The notes: a model not told the origin generated them from the sequence alone. A stretch of DNA of 64,000 bases from Chionis minor (GCA_013398295.1 VZSF01000025.1:482555-546554), one strand, 5' to 3'; shown: positions 1-13,300, counted from the first letter of the stretch. Made by a program: numbers and translations.

Positions 1-370
1 GCCCTCGGCCAGCCCCGCCGCCCCGAAGCCCTGGCCCGGCGCTGTCCTCCTCCGCCTCGCTGGGGAGCGTTCCCGGCAGGGTTCCTCCCGGTCCTGTCCT
101 CCCGCTCATCGACCGCTAAAGCCCCCCCCTCCCCGCCTTTGCAAGCATCGCGGCCTAAAGCACCCGCACTGATTGTCCCTGCGGTCTTTTCCTCAAAGCG
201 GCCCTTGCCTTGGCTCCTTGCGGCCCCTTCCCAGCTCGTCGTTTGGTCGCTACGTCCCGGGCGTTGCTGCTGCCTCGGGAAAGCTCGCTCGCTGTCCAGA
301 CCCTGCTCTCTCGGGGCAGCTCCTGCACCCCTGTCTGTGTCCTTGCAATGTACGCGTTCCCGTCACTGCA
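1..370. promoter_or_regulatory. CpG island, probable promoter or first-exon region
   Basis: The first 120 bases carry 14 CpG dinucleotides, and roughly 20 more follow up to about base 360. Density then falls sharply and the sequence turns AT-rich. In vertebrates an unmethylated CpG island of this kind usually marks a promoter and first exon. The + strand frame from base 1 has no stop until about 387, but GC-rich sequence lacks stops by composition, so I do not call this coding. No TATA box or convincing splice donor could be fixed. The island is cut by the left edge, so the gene and its direction are unknown. Strand asymmetry to the right weakly favours transcription from left to right. Confidence 0.7.
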
Positions 371-3332
371 ACTGCAGACCTCGCTGAACAGCTTCCTTTC
401 ACCCCTTGCTTCGGTGCTGACCTTAACTACCGCAACTCCTCATTCCCGTGCTGATGAGCCCTTAGCTCCTTAAGCAATTACTTCTGCTGCAACTCCGTTT
501 GCTATCTTACTGTGGCTCAGTTCCAGCTCCCATCATGGCAGACCGTTGCCACCAGTGTGCTCAAGTCTGTTGCCAAATCGAGCTACCTGTTTAACATCAG
601 CACGATGCCCGTTCTTAACGATACGCGGCTCTCCTGTGTCGTAAGCACTACTATATAGCTTCTCGTTGTTATAATTTAAAAAAATCATATTGCTGCTGAT
701 TAGAGTATATATGTAAGGAATAAGAGGAGGTTGCCTTTCCATTTCCAGCACAGCCCTTCCCCGTAGCCGGCTCTGCATCTGGCTCAGCCACGCCCTCTAA
801 TCACCATCTCTGCATACGTTCTTCATCTCAACCATTGTAAGATGCCAGACTACTATCTGTGATTCCATAGCTATCGCCTCTCTGACACATTTACGCAGGC
901 TTTCTCGGCTGTGGGAGGGGAGAATAAAGCATTTTTTTCAGGGGAAATAGATGGGAGTAAGCAAAGAAAAATTATCTGCATATCATCTGTTGCGCCACTC
1001 AAATACATGTTTATCCAATAATAATAATTATGAATGCATAGAGTGCCTAGGGAGCTGCACAGCTGGAATTGGACTGTTAAATCAGCGTAAAATGGAGAAC
1101 ACAAAACCCAAATAAAATATTAAAAAGCTAGAACAAAGCAGCAGCACTGTTTATGGTAAAAGCAACACCCAGCACGCCAGTTATGGTTTCCATGCTAAAG
1201 GGTGCTTTGGTCTGCCAAAGCTCGTGCCTTCTTTTTTTCCCTGGCTGACCTCACCATGATCTGTGATGGGGGGAGAAAGGCTATTGCTTTGGAGGCTAGG
1301 ATGGTGAAGGAGATGTCAGTGAAAGAGGGGGAGCAGCTACGATGATGCTAATAAAGAAACCCTAATTGCAGCTTTACAGTAGCTTAAATGTAAGAGGAGG
1401 CAAGGGATAGATGCTGCTTAGTGAAGGATCCCTGACAAGACTGTTGTCTGAGCAACAGTTATGTGGCAGTTTCAGAACAAAAGCGTGCTTTTACATTTTT
1501 CAGAAAAATTCCACATTTTGTATGTATTCCTGTGGCTCGTGATACAACATTCTCTTATAATTTAAAAGCCGATTTATAGACAGAGCAGATGGCTCATCTC
1601 CTTTCATTTACATCGGGGGAACTATGCTTTCTTAAATAATAGAAAATATTTTGTATAAACTTTATCCTCTTGACCTGTGAATTTGAAAAGTCTTGACTTG
1701 GCCATTGAATTTTTTTGGGGTGGTGTTTTTTGTAGGTTGGTTCTTTTCGGTTGGTTGATTTGTTTGTTTTTAGGACACTTAATATAATAGTAACTTAACA
1801 AATACCCAATTTTTAAGTATTAAAGATTGTGGCTGCTCTCCAGACTGAAAGTGCCTTCACTTTTCTTGGCTCGTCTCCAGAAACCTATTTTAAGGATAGA
1901 CTTTTCTGCCATTGGGTGCAAGTGACTGGTTTCTTGTTGATAGAGAATGGCATGGGTTTTTTGGGGGTGACTTGGTTGGTTTGTTTGTTTTGGGGGGTAA
2001 TGCCATGGGTTTGCCTTGACTGGCCGGCAGGAAAGCAGAACCAATTGATGGGGGAGGAGGAGGGGAGGATACTGCATCTGCTGCCATCAGTCTGCAAGGA
2101 AGAGAAAAATAGCTTTAGTGGGAGACAAAAGCACATTTTATTTTGCCTTTTAAAAGGCCATCTTGCATTTTTACTCATTATTTAGCACACCTGGTGATAC
2201 TGTTTATATAGAGAATGCACTGTTCTAGGGTGGTTTTTTGGTAGTTTTCTTGTGTGACTTTTTAAGTGTTGGTTTTGCAGGGCAGTATGCTTCGGTATGA
2301 TTTGATCTGTCAATAATGATTCTGTTGTACTCTAACTTACAACTTGCAAATAGTAAGACAGAAATGATGAACTTCCCAAAACGCCTGTGTAAGCAGATCG
2401 GGAGAAGCTGGCTTCTTTGGAAGTGTATACCGTAGTTCCCTGCGTAAAAGCTATCAGAACAATTCAAGTAGGGGCCATTGCAGTATTTTTCAGGTGCGGT
2501 GAAAATGAAAAGATAGCATCCTGGTTGTTTTCCCAATTCTATGCCCTCACGACTATCTGAAATGTGAGATAAAATAAGTGAAGCAACCCAATTGTAAATA
2601 CAAAAGTTTGAAAACATTCAGGAAACAAAATTGTCTTTGTCTTCCTTCAGTAGCTTTCTGTAGCAGGGAGAATGTCTGGGAGTAACTTGGCTGAGGGTGT
2701 GTCTGCAAGAGAACTGCAGCTCCCAGACACCTCCACTTTCCTGAATGGTGTCCTTTGCGCATGTTTTCATGGCACTTGATGTGTCGGTTTTCATCACAGC
2801 ACTCCCAGGTCCTGGAGGGAAGAAAAAGAGCCACCAGGCAAATAGACTTTGAGACATAAAAATCACAGATGCAAATTTGAAGGTCAGATCTATGCTGGCT
2901 CTGGCTTCTTTTGTTTAGGAAAACACATTACCATCGTTTAAAGCCCTTGCTGATGCAAAGGGATGTAAATTAGGTGGGTTTGGCGGTAGTGCCATTATGC
3001 CCTTTCAGTTCATGGTTTTGAAATGCAGCTTCCCCACTGCAGCTGCTCATTAGCAACGTTGCCTTTTGAAGTTCCCGTGAGAGCCAAACGGCAAGCTTTC
3101 AGGCCTTTTTGCTACATGGCGTTTGTAAGTGTCTCAGGCAGTCACCACTGGGTACCGGCATGAGACTTTGCTCTGGTTTTTAGTTTACAGTAGAGGTACT
3201 TCAAGAAAGTGGAATAGATAAAAATCAAGCATAAACTTCAGATTAAAATAACTTTTTCAGTTCAAGTCCAAGAGGTTCCACTATGTCTGTCTAAGATGAC
3301 GCTGAGAAGGTAGATAATTGCTATCCATACAG
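371..3332. other. AT-rich non-coding stretch
   Basis: No gene or recognisable transposon is seen. The stretch contains G/T-rich simple runs on the + strand near 1713-1780 and 1951-2000, with poly-T broken by G runs. Short open frames on both strands show no family resemblance, including overlapping frames around 1820-2185 that follow the skewed composition. Best read as intron or intergenic DNA next to the CpG island. Confidence 0.6.
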
Positions 3333-3520
3333 GGAATCGGAGCTGCAGCTTCTAGACCTTCCAAGGAGAAATGAAAGAAAGGCGTGTACCAAAACATCTT
3401 GAGGTGTACAGGGGAGATGAAGATGCATTTGAAAATTACCGAGTCTGCCTGACAGCTTCCGTTACAGCCTTTTTTTGGACCTCATTATGGGCTTTAGTAT
3501 CTGTTTTTGTTTTATCACAA
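3333..3520 (+). CDS. Candidate coding exon, small single-pass membrane protein, unrecognised
   Basis: An AG acceptor at 3331-3332 and a weak GT donor at 3521-3522 (CAA|GTGATC) bracket a segment with an ATG at 3371. The frame has an upstream in-frame stop at 3353-3355. It reads 50 codons to the donor, or 108 codons to a stop at 3695-3697 if unspliced. The first 22 residues are charged and polar (MKERRVPKHLEVYRGDEDAF). A strongly hydrophobic segment follows at about residues 25-50 with several aromatic residues, as in a type II or single-pass membrane protein. The charged head followed by a clean hydrophobic block looks less random than neighbouring frames. The donor is poor, no following exon was found and I recognise no family. 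It may be a chance frame. Confidence 0.25.
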
Positions 3521-4709
3521 GTGATCTATGTATTACAGGCACTTTGGCAAAACTATTGTTTGGACAAATGTAGAACATCAATAGCCTTAGTCCTTATAAC
3601 TTCAGATCTTCGGGCAGCTGCTGATGGAAAAGTTTATTTTTGGGAAATAGCTAATAATGGGAGATTTATTCTGCTAAGCAAGTGCAAATTGCTCTAAGAT
3701 ACCTCTGACGAAGCAGCAGCTGTGTGGTGTATTCACATAGTACTGTACTTGATAGCTGGATGAGTTAGCCAAATTCTTAAGCCATCACACTTAGACAGTG
3801 AATAATTGATACGGATATCTAATAATCATTTAAACCCGTGTATTTGCAGCAGAAACAAGGGAACCAGGTTACATTTGAAGAAAATAAGATGCTCATGCCT
3901 GAAGATTAATGTCTCAACTTTCTACCGTATGTTCAAAATTAGACCTCAGATTTAAAAATAAGGGAGAGAGATTTTCAGCTCAAGTCTAATTGTTCACTTT
4001 TTCTGCAGTGCAGGTGCTGTGTTTCTTCCCTGTCCAGATAACTAAGGTACTAAAGGTCTGTAAAGGCTCTGACTGTCCACAGAAGTCAGTAGTAAACTTG
4101 GCATCAGTTGGCTTAAAGCCAGGTGACAGAGGGACCCAAAACCAGGGAATGGCAGAAAGTGATCCTACCACTATTTCTGCTATCAATTTGTAATGGCAAT
4201 CCTATATCTGTAAATCTGATGCAAAGAAAATTAAGTGTAGGCTAGATACAGTAACGTGATACGTGTCGTACTTGATCCTTTAGCTATTTGCATCCTAGAT
4301 CTTATGACAAGACAGATACAGAGATCTGCAGGGTGTGTTACGAAAACTGGCTGTTGCCTGATTTAGTACAAACACAGTAGAATGATGTGGAAAATAATTT
4401 AAAAATCCATTGAAATGGTCAATTTCTGAGAATGGAGAGACCATTTGATTTATTCTGAGTTAAATATCTGTCACCTTATCAGGTTATTGTTTGCCAGGAC
4501 AGAATGCATATAAAGAAACTTTTGACTGATTTAAGTGTTCCAGAATTGTCAGTCTCATAATGTCTGGAATAAAGATATTTTTGTTTTCTTTATAGATAAG
4601 TTTTTAAGAGTGTTCCAACATTTGAGTATTTGTAAATCAGCATAAGTAGTTTTCACAGTTTGTTACTGATTTTAAAAGTATGCAAGACAGGTTAATTTTC
4701 TTAAAATCC
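3521..4709. other. AT-rich non-coding stretch
   Basis: No gene or transposon is recognisable. The frame from the candidate exon continues to 3697 but loses its protein-like look. Short frames on both strands at 3986-4193 overlap each other and resemble nothing known. Confidence 0.55.
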
Positions 4710-5060
4710 ATCTACTCAGTACTGGTGAGGCCACATTTGGAGTGCTGTGTCCAATTCTGGGCCTCTCCAGTACAAAAAAGATATGGGCTTACTGGAGCGA
4801 GTCCAGTGAAGGGCCACAAAGATGATGAAGGACTTGGAGCATCTTTTGTATGAGGAGAGGCTGAGAAAGGCTGAGCCTGTTTAGCTTGGAAAAGAGAAGA
4901 CTTGAGGGGATTTCAATTAATGTGGATAAATACCCGATGGGAGGGAATGAAGGAGGAAACCAGGCCTTCCCCAGTGGTGCCCAGTGACAGGACAAGAGAC
5001 AACAGGCACAAGTTGGAATACAGGAAATCCTATCCAAACATAAGAAAACAGAACAGGCCC
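4710..5060 (+). mobile_element. CR1 LINE fragment, sense, end of the reverse-transcriptase ORF
   Basis: The + strand matches the CR1 segment encoding the C-terminal end of the reverse-transcriptase protein. It starts at the conserved CTACTCAGTACTGGTGAGG and passes through the blocks for the 'leucine-glutamate-tyrosine-cysteine' and 'tyrosine-glutamate-glutamate-arginine-leucine' motifs. It continues through the block reading CCCAGTGACAGGACAAGAG. Frameshifts and stops are frequent. An internal deletion follows AACATAAGAAAA and the copy stops before the CR1 3' terminus, so both ends are missing. CR1 is the main bird retrotransposon and its copies are usually 5'-truncated. This one is old and inactive. 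Confidence 0.93.
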
Positions 5061-6796
5061 CCATATTAGTGATATGTATCAACCATGAAATCTTCAAGAT
5101 AAACAAGAATGTTAATTATTGGTTACTGGTTTCTGTTTAATAATAGTTTACCATGTTGGTTAACTTGAAATGGCTTTCCGAAAATATGACAGGGAGTGTT
5201 TAAACCTGTGTGAAAAGGTTGGGAAGTGTGTGAAAGAAAGGGTTAGAGTAAGAAATGAGTCAGTCAACATACTGGGACTACATTTTGAGCTCATTTTCAG
5301 CAGAAAATGGTATATCGGCACTTGAAAGGTCCTTTCCACAGGAGAGTCCTGGCTGAGTTGTACACAGAAGTGTAGCTGACCTGGTGATAAATGATGAAAA
5401 ATAGTGATGAAAATTTTATAAAATGGAAATAGAAAATGGGTGTCTCTGAGTCTGAATGGGCTTTTCTGGATGTTTCATGTATTGTAGCTCTTGTCCCAAA
5501 AGCAACTACATAAAAAAGTACTTTTAATGTTACTGGAACTGCAATATATTAATGCAGGAGTTAGTTAATTGTCACTGAAATGAGTTTGTAATATTGTAAA
5601 CTTTCTTGTTTTAAAATAAAAAACTAAACATTCTTTAACGAAAACGTGCAGTTATGTACAGTGGGTCTTAAATGCAGTCCTTTTACCATGAAGATTGATA
5701 TACATTAAAGATTCAATAATTTAAATTCTATTTTTTTCAGTGCTTTCATATCTAGGATATTCAAGGCTGCATTTAAATATGATACAAAGGAAGAACAGCC
5801 AATTTGGTGGTGTTTACACAATATTGGCAAATTGGTCTTAATGTGTGGTATTATTGCATAATCTTATGTTTAAAATAAACACTGGAAATAATTGAAGAAA
5901 CCTCAGAATTTGGAAACGCTTGTTGGTGGTTGTTCACATCCCACTAAAAAGCAGGCTGTCTTTGCATATTAATCACTCTTTCAAAGGAAGTTTGCCTTAT
6001 TTGCATTGTGCGCGCACTGAGGAGTCCCATAGTGTGCCTGAGAAAAAAAGGGGGGGGAATTGGAATTGTTGTTCTCAAAAGGGTTTTTATTCCATTCAAG
6101 TGGAGAGGCTGAATGCAGGAGAATTAGCGCAGTGTTTTGTGGAAGAACAGTCCCATTTGGTCATTGCATTTCATGTGGAGGAGTCCTGGCTTGTAAGGAG
6201 GCTGAACACTGGGGGTAGGGTTAAGAGGGGAGTGACTCATCTTTGTATGATGTAATCTGCAGGATGCAAGATACTCTCAATTAAATGTACAAATACTCTG
6301 TGGATTATTGGGCAGTTAGGATTTAAAATAAAATATTGGTGAAATGTTTAAGGCTTGCCTTTGAGTACAGCGGCCAAACCTGTAGGCCTTGATACCTTTG
6401 GAAAACATGTGGAAGATGTAAAGATTAGGGCAATTTTCAGGTTGCGCAAGTTTTGGAATAACAAGATTTCTTAGACCTCCATCGCTCCTCTGGTAATGTG
6501 GGTTTGGGTTAGCTGTTACGTTGGACCAATGTGGGGTGACAAGTTAATGAGTCTTACTGCCTCTGTGCTTTTTTTGTTCTGGCTGCAGATCCAGGAAAGG
6601 TGAGCTTTTCTGGTACTTTTATGTTAGACATCCTTGCATAAGCAAGGAAGGTGTCTGACAGTCTCAAAAAGGCCTCCGAATTTCTTATTCTGAGATTTTG
6701 AAACATGACCTTTAGGAAATGGTGAAGATGTTTGAGAGCTGTCTTCGTCAAAACTATTTTGCTTGATATCCAAAACGAGAAGATGTACAGATAAAA
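5061..6796. other. AT-rich non-coding stretch
   Basis: No gene or transposon is recognised. A frame at 5920-6255 (+, 111 codons) contains a homopolymer run (seven A then seven G near 6045-6058) and has no family resemblance, so I treat it as chance. Confidence 0.55.
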
Positions 6797-6838
6797 GGTG
6801 TGTGTGTATGTCTGTGTGTGTATATATACTACATATAG
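6797..6838. repeat. Imperfect (TG)n then (TA)n microsatellite
   Basis: Alternating GT units with two interruptions, followed by TATATATA and ACATATA. A simple repeat with no other content. Confidence 0.8.
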
Positions 6839-6858
6839 TGGAGATTTTATTTTGAAAG

Positions 6859-6940
6859 GAGCTGTGGCACAGTGAGTAAGAGTATTGGCCTGCAAATTGG
6901 CTCTGTGATTGTGTTGGTTATGAGTAGCATTTTCTACAGC
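6859..6940 (+). repeat. Possible remnant of a tRNA-derived SINE head
   Basis: The segment GTGGCACAGTGAGTAAGAG followed by TATTGGCCTGCAAATTGG resembles the A-box end of tRNA-derived SINEs, where a pol III A box (TRGYNNARNNG type) sits near the start. The expected B box some 30-40 bases later is badly decayed. The family (MIR, CORE-SINE or another sauropsid SINE) cannot be assigned by eye. An ancient immobile copy is the best reading; chance similarity remains possible. Confidence 0.35.
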
Positions 6941-9900
6941 TTCTGCTGTAAGTACAGGTGAAACCTAATCTATTCCTGTGGTGACGTTGTTTCTGCTGAA
7001 GACAACGGAGAAATAAAGACATCTGTTGGAGGGAGAAACTGCAGCTCAGACAACTAATACAATCGCTGTACTTCGCAAATCCAAAGATGTTATCATATTT
7101 TTGCATTTAATCAATAATATTGAGCTCTACTATTTGCTGAAGTCCTTGGTATTATTTCTTTCGCTTGTCCTTGCATTATCAACTATTTGGGCGTATTTTC
7201 TTACACTGAAATAACTTCATTTTGTTCTGCTACAAAATTATCAGACAGTTTCCCTTTTAACGTGAAATTCATAAAGTTCTGAGTGAAGTAACCTAAGCCA
7301 GTAGGAGTTTTGGAAACAGTTGGCCTACAAACTAAAGACAGCAGAAAAATCTTGAGTGGTGAAGTTCTGGCTGGGCTAAGGTTGATTGTGACTGGAGAAA
7401 GTCTTTACAGAAATTAATCGCAGGAATGGAGCTTTTCATGTTTTTATTGTTGCCATCTCTAATACCAAATGATATCTTCTTAGCTGAACAATGTGGGGGT
7501 TTTTGTTGTGAATATGAGGAATTTTTGTGTAAATTTGGTAATGCTATTAATGCAAGAAGACAGGAAGAGCATTCTTCTGATTAACTTTTTTTTTGTATTT
7601 TAGTGAGAATGGTTTGGTTTATGATGTATGGGTGCAAATGCATATATTCTAGGGTTGAAATGGAAAGATTTTCCATTGGTTTTGTATCAAAGCTTGGCCT
7701 GGATGTCGTTGCAGTTACCACATCTTCAGTCGGGAGAAAAAAAACCCCAAAACAATCTATGCAATACACATTCCATTACTTTGCACCTTTATTTTCTTCC
7801 TATGTTTGTATAAAGCACATGACACTGCCAGTATTTAGAGGTTAAGTGTAGTAGCAAACAGTATATACAACTAATGTTGATGTTATATTTCCATCTGTGA
7901 CGCATTTTAATGATAGCTCTCATTATTTAGTTATTGAATTGTTGTGCAAGCTGTGGCTTTGTTATGATAAAACAATACACTTACACAGTGTATTCCTGGG
8001 TGTACTTTGAAAGCCTTGTAAATAACCCTTTTAAAAATTTTCTCTCAAGCTGTGGGTATAAATAACACTTATCAACGTGCTTAAAACATTCATTTTGTGC
8101 AGTTCAGGATCTAGCATGCAAAATGCATGCTCACAGTATTGGCTAATTACAATTTTTCAAGAACTTCATTTTATGTCTTTGAATATGTTAATACTGAAAC
8201 AGTCATCAGACACTTGTGTATAACGTTTTAGAAAAATATAATCAACAGTGGCTTGTCCAAGTAACATTCAGTTATTAAAAGCCTGCAAAATTCAGAAGAA
8301 CAGACTACTGTAACCATGTTTCAGTTGTAGTGTTCTCAAAAGATAATCTCTTAGAAGTATAACATGCTTTTAGGGGTTGTGAACAGACATACAGAATTAC
8401 TCCATAGTCTCCTAAATCCTTTTGGAGTTTAATCTTTTCATGATCTGTGAGATGCAACTTGAAAGCATTAATCATTTGTTATATACTCCCTTATGGTTGG
8501 CATTTGTTAGAAAAAAAACTGGGGCATATTGGAATACTACTAAGAAAATAATATGTGTATATGTACTTATTATGGACACCTAGTCTGCAAGAGCTAACAG
8601 ATACTAAGAAAGCCGTCATAAGTGAAAATCCTAATGGATACTATGAAGAGGTATGAATCCTATTTAGCTTTTTTCATTATTGTCATCAGCAGAAATCCGG
8701 GTGGTCATTTCTCCATCCCTTCTACTGTGATTGAACTGTAGCTATATATACACCTTGTTTCAGATCTGTAAAGCTTCTCTAGCTGCGTTCAGCTCGCTAG
8801 CATTTTTTTCTGTTCAAGCTTTTGTCTTTTTGCAGCTGGATACATCTACCAGAAAAAAACCAAACAAACATTGTTTATCTCTCAGTTGTGTAGTGGTTGC
8901 TTGTTTATTATTGTAAGGATTTTATATCTACAGGTTAAAAGTTGATCGGCTGCAGAATTTTTTCAGCCTTGGTCTTTAAGCTGAGTTATGCTTAAGAGAA
9001 CTCGTTGGCCTGCAGGAAGAGGAATGGCATATGGAGTAGAGATGTAATTTAATAATGGATTCGCTTCCTAGCTTTGCCATTGTGTGGGTTTTTTTGCTTT
9101 TGTTTTCTGGTTATGGTTTTTTTTTGTGGATGGGCTTTGGCCAGTCAGCACCATCATTTTTCTCCATTTCTCTGTAAAATGAATATTTCATAAAATACTT
9201 CATTTGTACAAGCAAATATAGAGTAGTTTGCGCTTTATGGATAAAAATAATGCAAAGAATGAAGTGCTGCAGTGATTGTGTTTGTATCTAGGAGAAGACT
9301 AATTTTCCACTTCAAGCTAGCATGAATGTTAGTTCTAGATTAAGGCTTTACTGCAAAGTGTTTCTGTTTAATAGAATAAAAGTTATTTTGTCTAGATACT
9401 TGAAAACGGGTATTTCTGTGGTAGGATGCTTTTATTCCTAGCAAAGTAGCGTGAGTTTACAGTCATGCTCTTATTCAATTTGCTTTTGCCTAGTATCAGT
9501 CATTAGGAGGTAAATCCTTCACTTAGGCATGTGTGCAAAGCTGTTATCCACATCAGAGACAGTCATACGGAATAGCCAGGAAGGAACCTGTCTCACCTGT
9601 TCTGAGTTACTGTACTGAGGGATCACGTCAAGCGGGCAACAGGATTGCTGCGGAAGGTTTTACTTGAGTAAAGATGAATGTAGATCTGCAGGCCGTACCT
9701 TTCAAGTAAGTGGGCTTTCCTGTAAGTTGAAATGATTTGTGGTAATCTTTCTTACACCTACTGGAAAAAACCAGGGCTTTAATTGAAAGGGGAAAAAAGT
9801 AGCCTTATGAGGAAGCATTTTTTCAATGCAGGTCCTGCCTTACAGCTCACACTAAAATTCATTTGACCTACTGTTCCCAGTAATGCTTTGCTGTGGCTGG

Positions 9901-12900
9901 TTAGGAAAAAGCATAGAAAGTTTGTCTATACAGTCATCTTTTCCTTGCTAGATGCTCTTACCTCTTTTAAACGGTACAACTGTTAGTATTTAAAACACTT
10001 AGTCTGCAACATTTCACAGTATTTCACACTTACATTCTGTTCTGTTCTAAGAACGAAAATCCTCCTCTTCGCTTATCGCTAGCAAATCTGAACATCCTCA
10101 AGTAATTCATTAAACAAGCTCATACCTGTCTGATTTATTCTTTTCTCTGCCAGAAGATAACTTGCAGTGTACTGAAGTGCTTTAATTGGACTCCTAAAAA
10201 ATATACACTTTCTGAAACTGTTATATTTCCATTATTTTGCTAAATAGACACCGAGTATCCAAGTTTAAAAGTTGCCCTTTGTACTTGGAGCAACAGCTGT
10301 TGAAACTGTATCTGAAGTATGTTTACCTTGTATTTTTCCTATAGGCTGTGCATAGTCACAAGGCAAACGCACTTTCTTTTTCTCAAAATATTTCTCTTTT
10401 GATCAAAAACAATAGTTTATGTTTGCTTATACAACAATAGTAGAAATAAACTTGTTAGACACAACCTTATTGTTTTTGCACTTGCATCCTTTTATTACTA
10501 AAATAATAATTTTGAAGATGTTAATCCCCAGAGAAAAGACTGAATATGCCAGCTATCTATAGCTGAATGTCCTAGTGTATTCTGATTTCAAAACTTATTT
10601 TGGTTAAAAGAAACTGTATATGGAGAATACTTGTTTTATGAGAATGGATCTAGATTTAAATGAGGTCACAATCCAAACCTGTATCAAGTCGTTGGGTGTT
10701 TTTGTTGCAGTTATGCATGAACGTAGGATTGTGATTTCTTGTGGTTTTGGAGCTAGCTGCAGTCATGTCTTGGTTTGAGGTAAAACGGGACCAATTTTGT
10801 TCAGTAAGTCTGCTTTCTAACTAGGCCTCTTCTAAGTCACTCTGTCAGGTCTAGAGAATGATTAGTGCCATATTCAGAAGCTTTTATGTATTCCTAGTAG
10901 TTGTTTCTTGTGAACCTAAATTGGTAGATGCAAATGAGACTTAAGATAAAAATAGCAAATCCCACTCTAACTTATTTTGTGTGTTAAGGCACTGCATTAT
11001 TTATAGATTTCTGCAATGTCTTTTGTGTGCAAATGCAGTTGTGATTTATTATTTATTGGGACATACAGAAGTACCTGCAATTATTAAAAAATACAGGATA
11101 AAGATATTTTCTTATCAGGTGAATGGTTTTATCTTATCTCCTTTTTCTTGAAGTTTGTGGTGACTAGTGGGACCAGAAGAATTTACTTGAAGTGGTGAGT
11201 GAAAGCAATGCTGCTGATTCCCTTGGAATTTAGCACTTTAAATGGATTAGAACTAAAAATATCTCTGCTTGACATTGCATCAGATCTGGAAGCGTTTTAA
11301 AGTATCTGGGTTGACATATTTGATGTAAATTTAAAAAGATTTCCACGTTTGAGCTAAATGATAGCATTGTAAACGTAAGCTCTTTGGGAATCCATATTTG
11401 TCTTGGAACATCTAAATGTTGGACGTAATTGTAAAATTAATGTATATACTTCTAAAATGATAGCTGTTAGAACAAGCACTTCAGAACGAAAATATAATCT
11501 TTGTTATATACAGGATGCAGAATTCACTCCTTCGATATGCGGAAGCCTTAACAGGAATTAGCCTCCTTTTGTATCTTTGGGATGGCGTGGTATCTTTCAC
11601 CATGTTGACCATATCTTACTATTTCACATGTAACTGTGTGTTGTGCTTACTGTCTTGAAGTACTTCTGCTCTGTGTTTGTAGTCTTGTGTACCTTTGCAA
11701 AATGAATAGAGTGTGGGGACACAAGAAAAGAATGCATAGCTTACACCAATAAAAAGGAATAGGTGATTGGTGACATGGGCTCTTGTCAAGGAAATTACCA
11801 TTATTTTTGCATTTCTCTGTAAATAATTTTTTGTCTTGCTGATCAATTCTAGTGCCAACTATTTCACCCATAGCTCCTATTTTTGTTAAACAGTGGTGTG
11901 TTAACACTGTATTATGGCTTGGCGTGTACTCCTGCTTGTAGTCATACAAACCCCAGAAATGCTATTTTAACAATGGAAAGTGAAATAGTGCTATTTAATG
12001 CTTATCTAAAAGCCTGGAATTTCATTACCGCAAATGGTGATCTTTTCATCTAAATTGTGGTGTGTGCTTCCGTTTTGTTTGGACTGTGTTCACTTGGTTA
12101 GTCCTGAGACAGAAAAGCATTTTCATCTTCGGTTGCTAGACAAATGCCATTGTAATTGCCTTCCATTTTTATAGGTGAGATCTGGTCTTGTTATCTTACA
12201 GGATACTGTGGACAGCATATCTTATACCAGATTCCCATCTTGCTTACAATTACAAGAATCGGAAGCAAGTCCAGTGAAATGGTTTGTTTTTATGTTGCTG
12301 CTTTATATATCCTATTAGACATTGGAAGACTATATTACATCATCTGCATTACTTTTCCTCATTTGGCACATGCCATTTGCATACTATAGGATGTTTTTGT
12401 GCAGCTAGCCTTAGAAATTAAATAATGATTTGAGATGTATTTGGTTTTTAAGAGTCGATTGTTAAGAGAAGTCAGGCAAAAGATCTAGAATGGCTTGGGG
12501 TTTTCTTCTGCATTGCATTTCTTTCATCGTTTTGAAGAATATTGGGTGAGGCTGGTCACCTTGCATTCCTTGTGTATTACGAACAGAGGATAATGCTATT
12601 TCTTTGTACATGTTTCAAACCAATTCTGAACATAAGTGTTAACAAAGATAATGTGCAGTGTTACAGATAAACTTAGGATTCTCGCTCTGCTGGACATACA
12701 GCAAAAATCCTAAATTTTAACAGAAGTAGGGAAGGTCATGTAAATGTTGCTTGAATTAACTCACAGACGGGTGGATTGATGGTGATAGTTTTTACTTTCA
12801 CATGGCAGATAAATGATATTGATGTCCTTGTAGATGGGCTGAAACAGAGGAATACATAATCACACAGTAATAGTAATTTATTTTTTTAAAATAAGGTGCG

Positions 12901-13285
12901 ATGATTATCACTATGTTAGACCTCCCTATCCTTATTTTCAAAACAGCTGGAAAAAAGTTATAAATCGATGCAATTTTTTTCTCCATTATACTGAACATTT
13001 CTGTTAATTTTTGGCCCATATTTGTTGTAACTGCAGAGCTATCATCTGCATGCTCAGTAGTTCTAAAGGTGAGTTTCTGCTGATGTTGAAGATGTGTATT
13101 AGTCTTCATTTGTTGCTTCTACAGATCTCTAAAAGTTGAGGAAAACTTAAATACCTGTTATACTGATTTATCGGAGTTGTTTCTGCTTTCATGTCATTTA
13201 GATGTTTATAGAGGTCATAAATTAAAGACAGTGTAGTAAAAGAGGTGTGATTTGAAAGCTCTGGTCCAGGTTAACATTTTGAACT
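6941..13285. other. Long AT-rich non-coding stretch
   Basis: No exon, transposon or RNA gene is recognised over 6.3 kb. It includes a perfect 8-base inverted repeat with a 3-base loop at 8113-8131, poly-T/G runs near 9087-9127, and scattered short minus-strand frames (for example 11619-11949 and 12798-13109) without recognisable protein features. It is consistent with the interior of a large intron. Confidence 0.55.
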
Positions 13286-13300
13286 CCACTAGGTGGCACT
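13286..13300 (+). promoter_or_regulatory. Candidate CTCF-binding site
   Basis: CCACTAGGTGGCACT matches the CTCF core consensus (CCASYAGRKGGCRS) at every core position except the last bases. It is in forward orientation. CTCF binds such sites at chromatin-loop anchors and insulators. It is the only strong match I noticed in the window. One motif alone does not prove occupancy, and CpG methylation is not relevant because the core holds no CpG. Confidence 0.45.

Noticed and set aside
139..473. Overlapping + strand frames in the CpG island as coding exons
   Set aside because: GC-rich sequence has few stops, and all three overlapping frames are open in places. No start context, splice site or family match singles one out.
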